DNA of 64,000 nucleotides from Streptomyces sp. NRRL WC-3605 (GTDB lineage Bacteria > Actinomycetota > Actinomycetes > Streptomycetales > Streptomycetaceae). Position 1 is the first letter of the stretch, and each line of letters begins with the position of its first letter. The notes beneath the pieces are model-generated. The model was not told the origin of the DNA and searched no databases. It saw nothing but the letters and a program-made list of their open reading frames with translations. The stretch spans positions 62,001 to 126,000 of the forward strand of contig NZ_LLZN01000038.1 in assembly GCF_001509795.1 (NCBI RefSeq), in the 5' to 3' direction. A program made the position numbers and the translations under genes. Below, in pieces: positions 26,368 to 36,573 of this stretch.

Positions 26368-27759
26368 TCAGGAGGCCTTGGCCTTCTCGCCCTTGTCGGC
26401 GGCGGCGCTCGCGGCGGGCACCGGAGCGGGCTTGGCGGCCTCGTAGAACTCCTCGCGGGGAGTCTCCAGGGCGCCGAGCGACACGACCTCGCGCTTGAGG
26501 AACATGCCGAGGGTCCAGTCGGCGAAGACGCGGATCTTGCGGTTGAACGTCGGCATCGCCATGCCGTGGTAGCCACGGTGCATGTACCAGGCGAGACGTC
26601 CCTTGAGCTTGATCTTCATCTTGCCCATGACGATCATCGCGACGCCCTTGTGCAGGCCGAGGCCCGCGACCGCGCCCTTGTTGGCGTGGCTGTACTCCTT
26701 CTGCGGGAAGCCCCGCATGCCGGAGATCACGTTGTCGCCGAGGACCTTGGCCTGGCGCAGCGCGTGCTGGGCGTTCGGCGGGCACCAGGCGTTGGGGTTG
26801 CCGGCCTTGCGGCCGACGAGGTCCGGGACCTGGGCGTTGTCGCCGGCGGCCCAGATGTAGTCGGTGCCGGCGACCTGGAGGGTCGGCTCGCAGTCGACGT
26901 GGCCGCGCGGGCCGAGGGGCAGGCCGAAGCGGGAGAGCGCCGGGTTGGGCTTGACGCCGGCCGTCCACACGATCGTGTTGGAGTCGACCTCCAGCCCGTT
27001 CTTCAGCACGACGTGGCCGTCGACGCAGGAGTCCATGGAGGTGGAGAGGTAGACCTCGACCCCGCGGGCCTCCAGGTGCTCCTTGCCGTACTGGCCGAGC
27101 TTGGGGCCGACTTCGGGGAGGATCTTGTCGGCGGCGTCGACGAGGATGAACCGCATGTCCTCGCGCTTGACGCTGGAGTAGTACTTGGCCGCGTCGCGGG
27201 CCATGTCCTCGACCTCGCCGATCGTCTCGGCACCGGCGAAGCCGCCGCCGACGAAGACGAAGGTGAGCGCCTTGCGGCGGATCTCCTCGTCGGTGGTGGA
27301 GTCGGCCTTGTCCAGCTGCTCCAGCACGTGGTTGCGCAGGCCGATGGCCTCCTCGATGCCCTTCATGCCGATGCCCTGCTCGGCGAGGCCGGGGATCGGG
27401 AAGGTGCGGGAGACCGCGCCCATGGCGATGACCAGGTAGTCGAAGGGCAGCTCGTACGCCTCGCCGACCAGCGGGGCGATCGTGGCGACCTTGCGGTCCT
27501 GATCGATGGTGGTGACCCGGCCGGTGAGGACCTCCGCCTTCGGCAACACGCGTCGCAGCGGGACGACGACGTGGCGCGGGGAGATGCTGCCGGCGGCGGT
27601 TTCGGGGAGGAAGGGCTGGTAGGTCATGTACGACCGGGGGTCGACGACCGTGACGGTCGCCTCGCCGTAGCGCATCTTCTTGAGAATGCGCCGAGCTGCG
27701 TACAGGCCTACGTACCCACCGCCTACTACGAGGATCCTGGGACGCTCCGTGGTGCTCAT
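26368..27759 (-). CDS. ndh: Type II NADH dehydrogenase
   Basis: 463 residues, FAD-containing, single-subunit, non-proton-pumping NADH:quinone oxidoreductase bound to the inner face of the membrane. RILVVGGGYVGLYAARRI is the FAD-binding Rossmann motif at the N-terminus, VFVGGGFAGAETIGEVEDM the NADH site, and YIWAAGDNAQVPDL the second FAD contact. The final hydrophobic amphipathic stretch (RLAWYMHRGYHGMAMPTFNRKIRVFADWTLGMFLKR) attaches the enzyme to membrane. The tail is Ala-Pro-Lys rich. ATG 27759. The upstream region has two Rex-like sites, consistent with NADH/NAD control. Confidence 0.92.
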   Translation of the reverse strand: MSTTERPRILVVGGGYVGLYAARRILKKMRYGEATVTVVDPRSYMTYQPFLPETAAGSISPRHVVVPLRRVLPKAEVLTGRVTTIDQDRKVATIAPLVGEAYELPFDYLVIAMGAVSRTFPIPGLAEQGIGMKGIEEAIGLRNHVLEQLDKADSTTDEEIRRKALTFVFVGGGFAGAETIGEVEDMARDAAKYYSSVKREDMRFILVDAADKILPEVGPKLGQYGKEHLEARGVEVYLSTSMDSCVDGHVVLKNGLEVDSNTIVWTAGVKPNPALSRFGLPLGPRGHVDCEPTLQVAGTDYIWAAGDNAQVPDLVGRKAGNPNAWCPPNAQHALRQAKVLGDNVISGMRGFPQKEYSHANKGAVAGLGLHKGVAMIVMGKMKIKLKGRLAWYMHRGYHGMAMPTFNRKIRVFADWTLGMFLKREVVSLGALETPREEFYEAAKPAPVPAASAAADKGEKAKAS

Positions 27760-27999
27760 GCCATCGAGTATCCACCCGCCTCAGGGGGGTCGCTCGTGCG
27801 CCCCTTCACAAGCTCTTCCAGGGGCTGTGCTACACTCCCCGGCCCGCGTGACACAGGTCATGGTCGAGACCGGGAACCCGGTTCCGCTACGACCCGTTGT
27901 CAATGCCGCGTGAGCTGCCTCTCTGTGTCGGTGAGCCTCCTGTGAGGGGGTCGGGACGCGGTCCCGGCCGGTGCGTCAGGAACCTGCTTACACCGCCCA

Positions 28000-28015
28000 T
28001 CTGAACATGTTCAAG
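28000..28015. promoter_or_regulatory. Candidate Rex operator (site 1) upstream of ndh
   Basis: TGAACATGTTCA is a perfect 12-bp palindrome that matches the inner TGAACnnGTTCA of the Streptomyces Rex consensus TGTGAACnnnTTCACA; the outermost bases differ. It overlaps a possible -35 element of ndh. Confidence 0.5.
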
Positions 28016-28079
28016 GGCCTGTTCACCCCTCGGAAGGGCCATCCGGCCCCTCTTGGGCCCCGGACTTGACGGAAATCCT

Positions 28080-28095
28080 TGTGAAGAACTTCACG
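28080..28095. promoter_or_regulatory. Candidate Rex operator (site 2) upstream of ndh
   Basis: TGTGAAGAACTTCACG matches the Rex consensus TGTGAACnnnTTCACA in both half sites except at one inner position (G for C) and the last base. It is 321 bp from the ndh start and 65 bp from site 1. Rex releases DNA when NADH is high; ndh is an established Rex target in Streptomyces as I recall. Confidence 0.55.
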
Positions 28096-28231
28096 AAGTT
28101 TCTCCGAGGCCATGCCCGGACCGGCCCGCAAGGCCCCTTCAGGCCCGCTCACCCGTGCCGCCCGCCGCTCAGCGGAGGCTGTTGACCAGCGCCGTTCACC
28201 ACGACGGGGGCATCAGCCCCGGCACTCCGGC

Positions 28232-28261
28232 GGGCGCCGGCACACCTCTCGGCCGGCGCCC
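28232..28261. terminator. Terminator of the PRC-barrel/DUF2382 gene
   Basis: Perfect nine-base arms GGGCGCCGG (28232-28240) and CCGGCGCCC (28253-28261), 12-base loop, 21 bp past the stop codon at 28283. Confidence 0.65.
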
Positions 28262-28282
28262 TCGGAACCCGTGAGGAGAGCC

Positions 28283-29287
28283 CTAACGGGGACCCGGCCC
28301 CTTGCCGTGCGGCCCGTCGTCGGTCTCCTCGGCCTCGGCCGCGATGCGCTCCTTGCGGACCGTGCCGTGGACGGTCTCCTGCTCGGTGTGCTCCTCGGTG
28401 GTTAGGCGGACCCGCTCCACCGGCACGGCCTCCGTCTCGGTCACCGGCCGCTCCTCGTGCAGGACGACCTCGTGCTCGGCCTCGCCGATGTCCGGGCCGG
28501 ACATCGCGGCGTCGCGGTTGGCGTCGGTGATGGGCTCGCGCTCCACGCGCACCTCTTCGTGCCGCACCGGGACCGTCTGCTGGACCTCCTCGGTGACGAC
28601 GTACTTGCGCAGCCGGGCACGGCCCGCCTCCCGGCGCTCGACGCCCACGTGCATGCGCTCCTCGGAACGCGTCATCGCGTCGTCGTCCGTGTCCCGGCGC
28701 GCCTTCATGGCCGCGTCGGCGGTCCCCGGCGCACCCGCGGCTCCGGCCGCGCCCGTGGTCCCGCCGGCGCCGGCCGTTCCGGCAGTGCCCGCGGTTCCGC
28801 CGGTCCTGGCAGTGCCCGCGGTTCCGGCGGTCCCGCCCGTCCCGGCGGTTCCGGCGGTTCCCGCCGCCCCTGCGGCGCCCGCGACTCCGCCCGCGCTCGC
28901 CGCACCGGTTCCGCCGCCATGCGCCCAGCCGCCCTCGCCGGGCTGGTTGGCCTGGGACCAGGACGCGTCCCAGTCGATGCCGTAGTACTCGTAGAGCCGG
29001 TGCTCCTCGTCCACGGAGAGGTGGCCGCCGCTGTCGACGTCGACACGCGGGGCGTCCTTGACCCTGCCCTTGGAGTACGGGACCTCCGTGTGGTCCTCCA
29101 CCACCGTGGCGTCACGGATGGGTACGAAGGACTCGCTGGAGCCGAACATGCCCGTCTTGACCGACATCCACTCCGGGCGGCCCGTCGCGTCGTCGACGTA
29201 GACGTGCTTGGCCTCGCCGATCTTCTTGCCGTCCTCGCCCAGGACCGCATGGTCCAGGACGTTCCCTATCTGCTCCCTGGTGATCAT
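28283..29287 (-). CDS. PRC-barrel and DUF2382 (YsnF/AvaK) stress protein with collagen-like linker
   Basis: 334 residues. An N-terminal PRC-barrel (GNVLDHAVLGEDGKKIGEAKHVYVDDATGRPEWMSVKTGMFGSSESFVPI, residues ~7-60) is joined to a C-terminal DUF2382 domain (LRKYVVTEEVQQTVPVRHEEVRVEREPI ... ITEAEHEVVLHEERPVTETEAVPVERVRL) by about 70 residues of Gly-Ala-Ala/Gly-Thr-Ala tripeptide repeats, collagen-like in period. Such proteins are general stress proteins of unknown activity. ATG 29287. The repeat region (28715-28905) is prone to length change. Cytosolic: no signal peptide. Confidence 0.85.
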   Translation of the reverse strand: MITREQIGNVLDHAVLGEDGKKIGEAKHVYVDDATGRPEWMSVKTGMFGSSESFVPIRDATVVEDHTEVPYSKGRVKDAPRVDVDSGGHLSVDEEHRLYEYYGIDWDASWSQANQPGEGGWAHGGGTGAASAGGVAGAAGAAGTAGTAGTGGTAGTAGTARTGGTAGTAGTAGAGGTTGAAGAAGAPGTADAAMKARRDTDDDAMTRSEERMHVGVERREAGRARLRKYVVTEEVQQTVPVRHEEVRVEREPITDANRDAAMSGPDIGEAEHEVVLHEERPVTETEAVPVERVRLTTEEHTEQETVHGTVRKERIAAEAEETDDGPHGKGPGPR

Positions 29288-29438
29288 GGTTCGCCTCGCC
29301 CTTCTCGTGGAGTTCGTCCCTTGGCGGGTACACCCCCACAAAAAGGGCAAAACAACTTAATGCCGATGAAAACCGGCTACTTTTCGAAAGTGCCGACGAC
29401 CCCTCGACGCTCCCGCGTCACCCCCGAGCGCCGACGGA

Positions 29439-30380
29439 TCACACCAGCGACCAAGCGATGCCGTCCAGGATGTCGTGCTCGCTGACCACGACCTCCTCGG
29501 CGCCGACGCGCTCCATGATCGCGAGCAGCACCAGGGCGCCCGCCGCGATGACGTCGACCCGGCCCGGGTGCATGGACGGCACGGCCGCCCGCTCGGCGTG
29601 CGTGGAGCGCAGCAGCCACTCGGTGATCTCCCGGACCCGGTCCCGGGTGACCCGGGAGTGGTGGATGCGGGCCGAGTCGTACTCCGGCAGGTCCTGGGCG
29701 ATCGCCGACACCGTGGTCACCGAGCCGGCCAGCCCGACCAGCGTCCGCGCCTCGCGCAGCGGCACCGTCTCCTCGGCGAGGTCCAGGGCCGCCTCGATGT
29801 CGGCCCGTACGGCCTCGATCTGCGCGGCGGAGGGCGGGTCGGAGACGACGCCGTCCTGGACCAGGTGACGCTCCGTCATCCGGACGCAGCCGACGTCCAC
29901 CGAGCGCGCCGAGCGCACGTGCTCCTCGCCGACGACGAACTCGGTCGAGCCGCCGCCGATGTCCACGACGAGGTACGGCCGCTTCAGGTCGGCCCGCCCG
30001 GTCAGTTCGCGCGTGGCGCCGGTGAAGGAGAACTCGGCCTCCTGGTCGCCGGTGACGACCTCGGGCTCGACGCCCAGGATGTCCACGACCCCGCGGACGA
30101 AGTCGTCGCGGTTCTCGGCGTCCCGGGAGGCGGAGGTGGCCACGAACCGCACCCGCTCGGCGCCGTGCTCCGCGATGACGGCCGCGTACTCGCGGCAGGC
30201 GGCGAAGGTGCGCTCCAGCGCCTCGGGCGCCAGCCGGCCGGTGCGGTCGACGCCCTGGCCGAGCCGCACGATCGTCATCCGCCGGTCCAGCTCGACGAGT
30301 TCACCGGTGTCCGGGTGCACGTCGGCGACGAGCAGCCGGATGGAGTTGGTGCCGCAGTCGACGGCCGCGACCCGGGTCAC
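29439..30380 (-). CDS. Ppx/GppA-family exopolyphosphatase/guanosine pentaphosphatase
   Basis: 313 residues with the actin-like ASKHA fold: VAAVDCGTNSIRLLVADV at the start (phosphate 1), LVVDIGGGSTEFVVG in the middle (phosphate 2) and LVGLAGSVTT (nucleotide contact). The enzyme hydrolyses polyphosphate or converts pppGpp to ppGpp, linking it to the stringent response; sequence alone does not separate the two. It is shorter than E. coli Ppx (513) and like the short actinobacterial form without the C-terminal HD-like domain. GTG 30380 overlaps the stop of the upstream DUF501 gene. Confidence 0.92.
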   Translation of the reverse strand: MTRVAAVDCGTNSIRLLVADVHPDTGELVELDRRMTIVRLGQGVDRTGRLAPEALERTFAACREYAAVIAEHGAERVRFVATSASRDAENRDDFVRGVVDILGVEPEVVTGDQEAEFSFTGATRELTGRADLKRPYLVVDIGGGSTEFVVGEEHVRSARSVDVGCVRMTERHLVQDGVVSDPPSAAQIEAVRADIEAALDLAEETVPLREARTLVGLAGSVTTVSAIAQDLPEYDSARIHHSRVTRDRVREITEWLLRSTHAERAAVPSMHPGRVDVIAAGALVLLAIMERVGAEEVVVSEHDILDGIAWSLV

Positions 30381-30928
30381 CGGTCCCCCTCCTGCTCGGG
30401 ACGCTCGGGGTGCGCGGGAAGCGTCACGCAGGCGCCCTTGCTCCACCACTGCGGCAGCATCGCCAGCGCCTCGTCGCCCAGCGGGTTGACGCCGGGTCCG
30501 GCGGCCAGCGAGTGCGCCACCAGCACGTGCAGGCACTTCACGCGGTCCGGCATGCCGCCCGCGCTGGGGAAGCCCGTCAGCTCCTCGATCTCGTCCCGCC
30601 GCCGGATGTAGTCCTCGTGCGCCGCGCGGTAGGCGGCGGCCAGCTCGGGGTCGCTCTCCAGACGCGCCGTCATCTCCTTCATCACGCCGTTGGCCTCCAG
30701 CGTGCCGATCGCCGACGACGCCTTCGGGCACGTCAGGTAGTACAGCGTCGGGAAGGGAGTGCCGTCGGGCAGGCGCGGGGCCGTCTCGACCACGTCCGGC
30801 TGGCCGCAGGGGCACCGGTGCGCGATCGCGCGCAGTCCGCGCGGGGGGCGGCCGAGCTGCTGCTTGAAGGCCTCGACGTCCGCGTCGGTGGGCTCGGTGC
30901 GCGGGGTGGGCGGCGGGGGCGTTTCCAT
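30377..30928 (-). CDS. DUF501 family protein
   Basis: 183 residues. The family signature runs from ADVEAFKQQLGRPPRGLRAIAHRCPCGQPDVVET (with a CPCG element) through FPTLYYLTCPKASSAIGTLEANGVMKEM to GGMPDRVKCLHVLVAHSLAAGPGVNPLGDEAL. Cysteines C56, C58 and one at TCPKA suggest a metal site. The gene sits, as in other actinobacteria, between divIC-like and Ppx/GppA genes downstream of eno, and overlaps ppx by four bases. Biochemical role unknown. Confidence 0.85.
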   Translation of the reverse strand: METPPPPTPRTEPTDADVEAFKQQLGRPPRGLRAIAHRCPCGQPDVVETAPRLPDGTPFPTLYYLTCPKASSAIGTLEANGVMKEMTARLESDPELAAAYRAAHEDYIRRRDEIEELTGFPSAGGMPDRVKCLHVLVAHSLAAGPGVNPLGDEALAMLPQWWSKGACVTLPAHPERPEQEGDR

Positions 30929-30938
30929 GCCTGTCTTT

Positions 30939-31427
30939 CTATCGTCTCTGTTCGCTGCGGGCGGCGTCGGCCTTGTCGACGCCCTCCCAGAGGTTCGTGT
31001 ACCAGGGGCGGTGGGCCGCGCCCAGGTCGGTCCGGGACTGCTTGGCCGCGTCCGGGTCGATGACGACGTAGCCGGTCTCACCGGGCATCACGTAGTGCAG
31101 CCGCAGCCGGATCTGCTGCTCGGCGTAGGCGTCGTCCTGCCAGCGGGCCTTGAGGTCGCGCAGCTCCTCGACGCGCCGGGCGGTCGCGGCCTTCTCCCGC
31201 TGGAGGTCGGCGATCTCGGCGCGCTGGGAGACGTACTGCCTTATCGGGTACGCCATGGCGACGACGAGGGTGCAGACGACCAGCGCGAGCAGGGCGGCGC
31301 GTCCGGTGAGTCGGGAGCGCCGGGCCTGCCGCTTGGTCTGGGAGCGGTAGACGCGGGCCGCCGTCTGCTCCCCGAGCAACCGGATCCTGGTCGCGGTGGA
31401 GAACCGGTCCCGGTCCTTCACGGCCAT
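30939..31427 (-). CDS. divIC: Septum formation initiator, FtsB/DivIC family
   Basis: 162 residues: a basic cytoplasmic N-terminus (residues 1-40), one transmembrane helix (AALLALVVCTLVVAMAYPI) and a periplasm-side coiled coil (QRAEIADLQREKAATARRVEELRDLKARWQDDAYAEQQIRLRL) ending in MPGETGYVV, the classic DivIC pattern. It forms the FtsL-DivIC-FtsQ subcomplex at the division septum, in Streptomyces mainly during sporulation. ATG 31427 with GGAGG upstream. It follows eno, with an intergenic gap of 93 bp, and precedes DUF501. Confidence 0.9.
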   Translation of the reverse strand: MAVKDRDRFSTATRIRLLGEQTAARVYRSQTKRQARRSRLTGRAALLALVVCTLVVAMAYPIRQYVSQRAEIADLQREKAATARRVEELRDLKARWQDDAYAEQQIRLRLHYVMPGETGYVVIDPDAAKQSRTDLGAAHRPWYTNLWEGVDKADAARSEQRR

Positions 31428-31520
31428 GTCCCGCCTCCGTCTCAACGCGCGTACGTCCCCGCACACGGTACGGGACCGAGTACGGGGACGTACGTACGAC
31501 GCTTCCTACGGGTGCGTGCC

Positions 31521-33713
<2,193 letters not shown>

Positions 33714-33719
33714 TCACCG

Positions 33720-33935
33720 ACGCCTACGAGGTGAGCTGTCGGGTTCGGGCCGGTTGAGTTGCCCGGTCGCGCATCGCTGGTGCGTGCTGCGCGACTTCAC
33801 CCCAAGCCGGTTCCGGCCGTCCGGCCCCGAAGGACCTCGACTTCCGGACCCGGCGCTTACCTTGGGTCCCCCGCTCCTGCCTACGGCGCATGACGCGACG
33901 ACTGTTCCCGTACGGCCGCCGGCAGGATTCGGCGT
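33720..33935 (-). ncRNA. ydaO-type cyclic di-AMP riboswitch in the rpfA leader
   Basis: Reading leftward, the RNA shows the family hallmarks in order: GCCGAATCCTGCC, GGCAGGAGCGGGGGACCCAAGG, CCGGCTTGGGGTGAAG and GGGCAACTCAACC, ending GACAGCTCACCTCG. ACGCC (33935-33931) can pair with GGCGT (33724-33720) as closing helix P1. Just after it CTCACC (33735-33730) can pair with GGTGAG (33718-33713), which overlaps the GAGGGG Shine-Dalgarno of rpfA, so ligand binding could change access to the start. ydaO RNAs are known to bind cyclic di-AMP and such an element is known before Streptomyces rpfA. Confidence 0.85.
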
Positions 33936-34107
33936 GACGGCTGTCGGGGCTCGCTCTGGTGGCGAGCGGTCACGACCGTAGACACGCCGCTCGGGGATTT
34001 TCAAAGACGATCAAGGCTTCTGAGATCTATCTCTCAGTCCATCTAAAACGGACATTCACCATGAAAGCAGGACGCGAACTGCCGCTTCTTTTGGCCCTGT
34101 TCGGTCG
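33936..34107. other. Promoter region of rpfA
   Basis: 172 bp between the riboswitch and the end of the next Rpf-like gene. It is AT-richer than its surroundings (e.g. TGAGATCTATCTCTCAG at 34021-34037, an inverted repeat TGAGA/TCTCA, and CATCTAAAACGG). The rpfA promoter should be here; I cannot assign boxes with confidence. Confidence 0.4.
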
Positions 34108-35106
34108 CTATTCGGTGGGGACGTCCAGCGTCTGACCGGGGGCGATGCTGTTCGCGTCGGCACCGATGGCCGCCTTGTTCGCCTCGTACAGCGCGCGCCA
34201 TCCGCCGTCGACGTCAAGGGAGTCGGCGATGGAGGCGAGCGTGTCGCCCGCGCGGACCTTGTAGGAGGCGTGACGGCCGGAGGAGCCGGCGGTGACGTCC
34301 GTGGCCTCGGACTCCTCGGCGCTGGAGCCGCGGTGACGTCCGGAACCAGCCGGTACGTCCTCGATCGCGGCGGTGTCGACGAGGCTCCAGGACCCGACGC
34401 TCTGCCCGAAGTTGTCCTGATCGTCACTCTCGGGCGTCTCCACGGGGGAGCTGTCCGGCGACTCCGAGGCCGTCGCCCCGCCCGACTTACCGGCCTTCTC
34501 GGACTTGCCGGGCTTTTCAGCCTTGGCGGACGAGGAAGGGGAAGAAGTGGAGCTGTCGGACGATTCGGACGAGTCGTCCGGCGAAGCGCTCGGCGCGCCC
34601 GACGCGTCACCGGAGGCGTCCGAATCGCCGGACGCGTCAGAGGATTCGGACGAATCGAGCAAGCCGGACGAGCCGGACACCTCGCTCGGCGAGCCCTCGG
34701 CGACCCCGGTGTCGAGGTCGATGGCCCCCGACTTCTTGGTGAGCCCGTTCAGCACCGCACAGGTGCCCCAGGGAACCGTCCCGCGCTCCTTGAGGACGTC
34801 CTGCGCCACGGCGATCTGCTGGGACCGGCTGGCCAGGTCCGGGCTGGCGGCGTAGTCGAGACCGCCGAACCTCTCCCAGTCCGCCTGGGTCAACTGGAGC
34901 CCGCCGTAGTGCCCGTTGCCCGTGTCCGCGCTCCAGGAGCCGCCGCTCTCGCAGTCGGCGACCTTGTCCCACACGTTGCCGTCCGCCGCGCTCGCGCCCG
35001 AGGCGCCGAGGAGCGGGATGGCGATCGCGGAGCCGGTCACTCCGGCAGCGACGAGAAGAGCCGGAGCCTGACGGGGGCGACGGTGACGACCGTTCCCGGA
35101 GAGCAT
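34108..35106 (-). CDS. Second Rpf-type muralytic protein with Ser-rich linker and LysM
   Basis: 332 residues. Signal peptide ending ASGASAADG, an Rpf domain (VWDKVADCESGGSWSADTGNGHYGGLQLTQADWERFGGL, catalytic Glu in CESGG), then roughly 130 residues of Ser/Asp/Ala/Gly-rich disordered linker (DSSESSDASGDSDASGDASGAP), and a C-terminal LysM (YKVRAGDTLASIADSLDVDGGWRALYEANKAAIG ... IAPGQTLDV). This is the rpfC-like neighbour of rpfA. ATG 35106. It has its own promoter: 143 bp separate it from the P450 gene, and rpfA has a separate leader. Confidence 0.9.
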   Translation of the reverse strand: MLSGNGRHRRPRQAPALLVAAGVTGSAIAIPLLGASGASAADGNVWDKVADCESGGSWSADTGNGHYGGLQLTQADWERFGGLDYAASPDLASRSQQIAVAQDVLKERGTVPWGTCAVLNGLTKKSGAIDLDTGVAEGSPSEVSGSSGLLDSSESSDASGDSDASGDASGAPSASPDDSSESSDSSTSSPSSSAKAEKPGKSEKAGKSGGATASESPDSSPVETPESDDQDNFGQSVGSWSLVDTAAIEDVPAGSGRHRGSSAEESEATDVTAGSSGRHASYKVRAGDTLASIADSLDVDGGWRALYEANKAAIGADANSIAPGQTLDVPTE

Positions 35107-35249
35107 GCGGGGACCTTTCGCGAGACAGCGGTGACCAAGACGCGCGGAACCCGCGTGCCTTCGTTGATGGGTGAACGTATAGGCAGACGATCACTTGTCA
35201 CAAGTTAATGCCGCGCAGATCACGTGAAGATCACAGAGGTGAGCGCGTG

Positions 35250-36554
35250 TCACGTTTGCGGAGCGGAACGGTCGCCTCCGACCGGGGTGAACTCCACCGG
35301 CAGGGTGCGCAGGCCCCGCATGATGAGCCCGCCGCGCCACCTCAACTCGGCCGGGTCGGCGGCCAGTCGGAGGTCGGGGAGCCGGGTCAGCAGGGTGGCG
35401 AGGGCCGTCTGCCCCTCCAGCCGGGCCAGCGGGGCGCCGAGGCAGTAGTGGATGCCGTGGCCGTAGCCGAGGTGCTGGTTGTCGCGCCGCCCGAGGTCGA
35501 GGACGTCGGGGTCGGCGAACCGGTCCGGGTCCCGGTCGGCGGCGGCCAGGACGACCAGCACCGGGTCACCCGCGGCGATGTCCTGCCCGCCGATGGTCAG
35601 CGGCTCGGTGGCGAACCGCCAGGTGGCGAGCTCCACCGGCCCGTCGTAGCGCAGCAGTTCCTCGACGCCGGTCTCCAGCAGGGCGGTGTCGTGGGCGGCC
35701 AGGGAGTCCTGGAGCCGGGCGCGCTGGCCGGGGTGGGTGAGCAGGGCGTAGGTGCCGTTCCCGATGAGGTTGACGGTGGTCTCGAAGCCGGCGAACAGCA
35801 GGATGAAGGCCATGGCGGCGGCCTCGTTCTCGGTGAGGTGCTCGCCGTGGTCCGAGGCGCGGATGAGACCGGAGATGAGGTCCTCGTCCGGGGTGGGCGC
35901 GTCGGGCAGGGCTTCGCGCTTGCGGTGGATGAGATCGGCCAGATAACCGCGCATCTTCTTCACGGAGCGGGCGACCCCGCCGCGCGGGCCGCCCTGGTGC
36001 CGGATCATCATGCCCGCCCAGTCCCGGAAGTCGTCCTGGTCCTCGCGGGGGACGCCGAGCAGGTCGCAGATGGCGTAGATGGGCAGCGGGAAGGCGAACT
36101 CGTGGATGAGGTCGGCCTCCCCCTTCCCGGCGAACCCGTCGATGAGGTGGTCGGTCAGCTCCTGCACGCGGGGCGCGAACGCGGCGACGCGGCGCGGGGT
36201 GAACGCCTTGCTGACGAGCCGCCGCAGCCGGGTGTGGTCCGGCGGGTCGATGTTCAGCAGATGCGTCATCAGCTCGGCCTTGCGCTCACCGGGGATGCCG
36301 GTCCTGCCCTTGGCGTGGGCGGGTTCGGCGTGGTGCGCCGGGTTCTTGGAGAGCCGGTTGTCGGCGAGCGTCTGCTTGGCGTCGGCGTACCGGGTGACCA
36401 GCCAGGCCTCCACCCCGCTGGGCAGCCGCGTCCGGTGCACGGGCGCGTTCTCCCGGAGCCAGGCGTACGCCGGGTACGGGTCGGTGGCGAACTCCCAGGT
36501 GAACAGCTCGGGAGCGCCGGGGGCGGGGGCGGGGCGGTGGGGCTGGTCGGTCAC
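35250..36554 (-). CDS. Cytochrome P450, CYP107U-like by position
   Basis: 434 residues. The I-helix motif AFILLFAGFETTVNLIGNG has Glu in place of the usual Asp of AGxDT, ELLRYDGPV is the ExxR K-helix, and GYGHGIHYCLGAPLARLEG is the haem ligand loop with the Cys. The protein is soluble, as all bacterial class I P450s, and needs a ferredoxin that is not encoded nearby. The gene next to rpfC in Streptomyces is CYP107U1, implicated in development as I remember. GTG 36554. Substrate unknown. Confidence 0.9.
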   Translation of the reverse strand: MTDQPHRPAPAPGAPELFTWEFATDPYPAYAWLRENAPVHRTRLPSGVEAWLVTRYADAKQTLADNRLSKNPAHHAEPAHAKGRTGIPGERKAELMTHLLNIDPPDHTRLRRLVSKAFTPRRVAAFAPRVQELTDHLIDGFAGKGEADLIHEFAFPLPIYAICDLLGVPREDQDDFRDWAGMMIRHQGGPRGGVARSVKKMRGYLADLIHRKREALPDAPTPDEDLISGLIRASDHGEHLTENEAAAMAFILLFAGFETTVNLIGNGTYALLTHPGQRARLQDSLAAHDTALLETGVEELLRYDGPVELATWRFATEPLTIGGQDIAAGDPVLVVLAAADRDPDRFADPDVLDLGRRDNQHLGYGHGIHYCLGAPLARLEGQTALATLLTRLPDLRLAADPAELRWRGGLIMRGLRTLPVEFTPVGGDRSAPQT

Positions 36555-36573
36555 GCCCCCGACGGTATCGGCC

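Larger units (their letters stand above)
27760..28231. other. Long upstream region of ndh
   Basis: About 470 bp with no plausible gene. It carries two palindromes of Rex type (28001-28014 and 28080-28095). Reading leftward from them, TTGAAC at 28014-28009 is followed 17 bases later by GTAAGC, a weak promoter candidate overlapping the first palindrome. The long leader that would result is unexplained. Confidence 0.5.

Noticed and set aside
27841..27960. Possible tRNA or small RNA gene ahead of ndh
   Set aside because: No T-arm or anticodon-arm signature; I could not fold it into a cloverleaf.
28715..28905. Possible VNTR/CRISPR-like array
   Set aside because: The repeat codes for a Gly-Ala/Thr-Ala linker in a real gene; no unique spacers.
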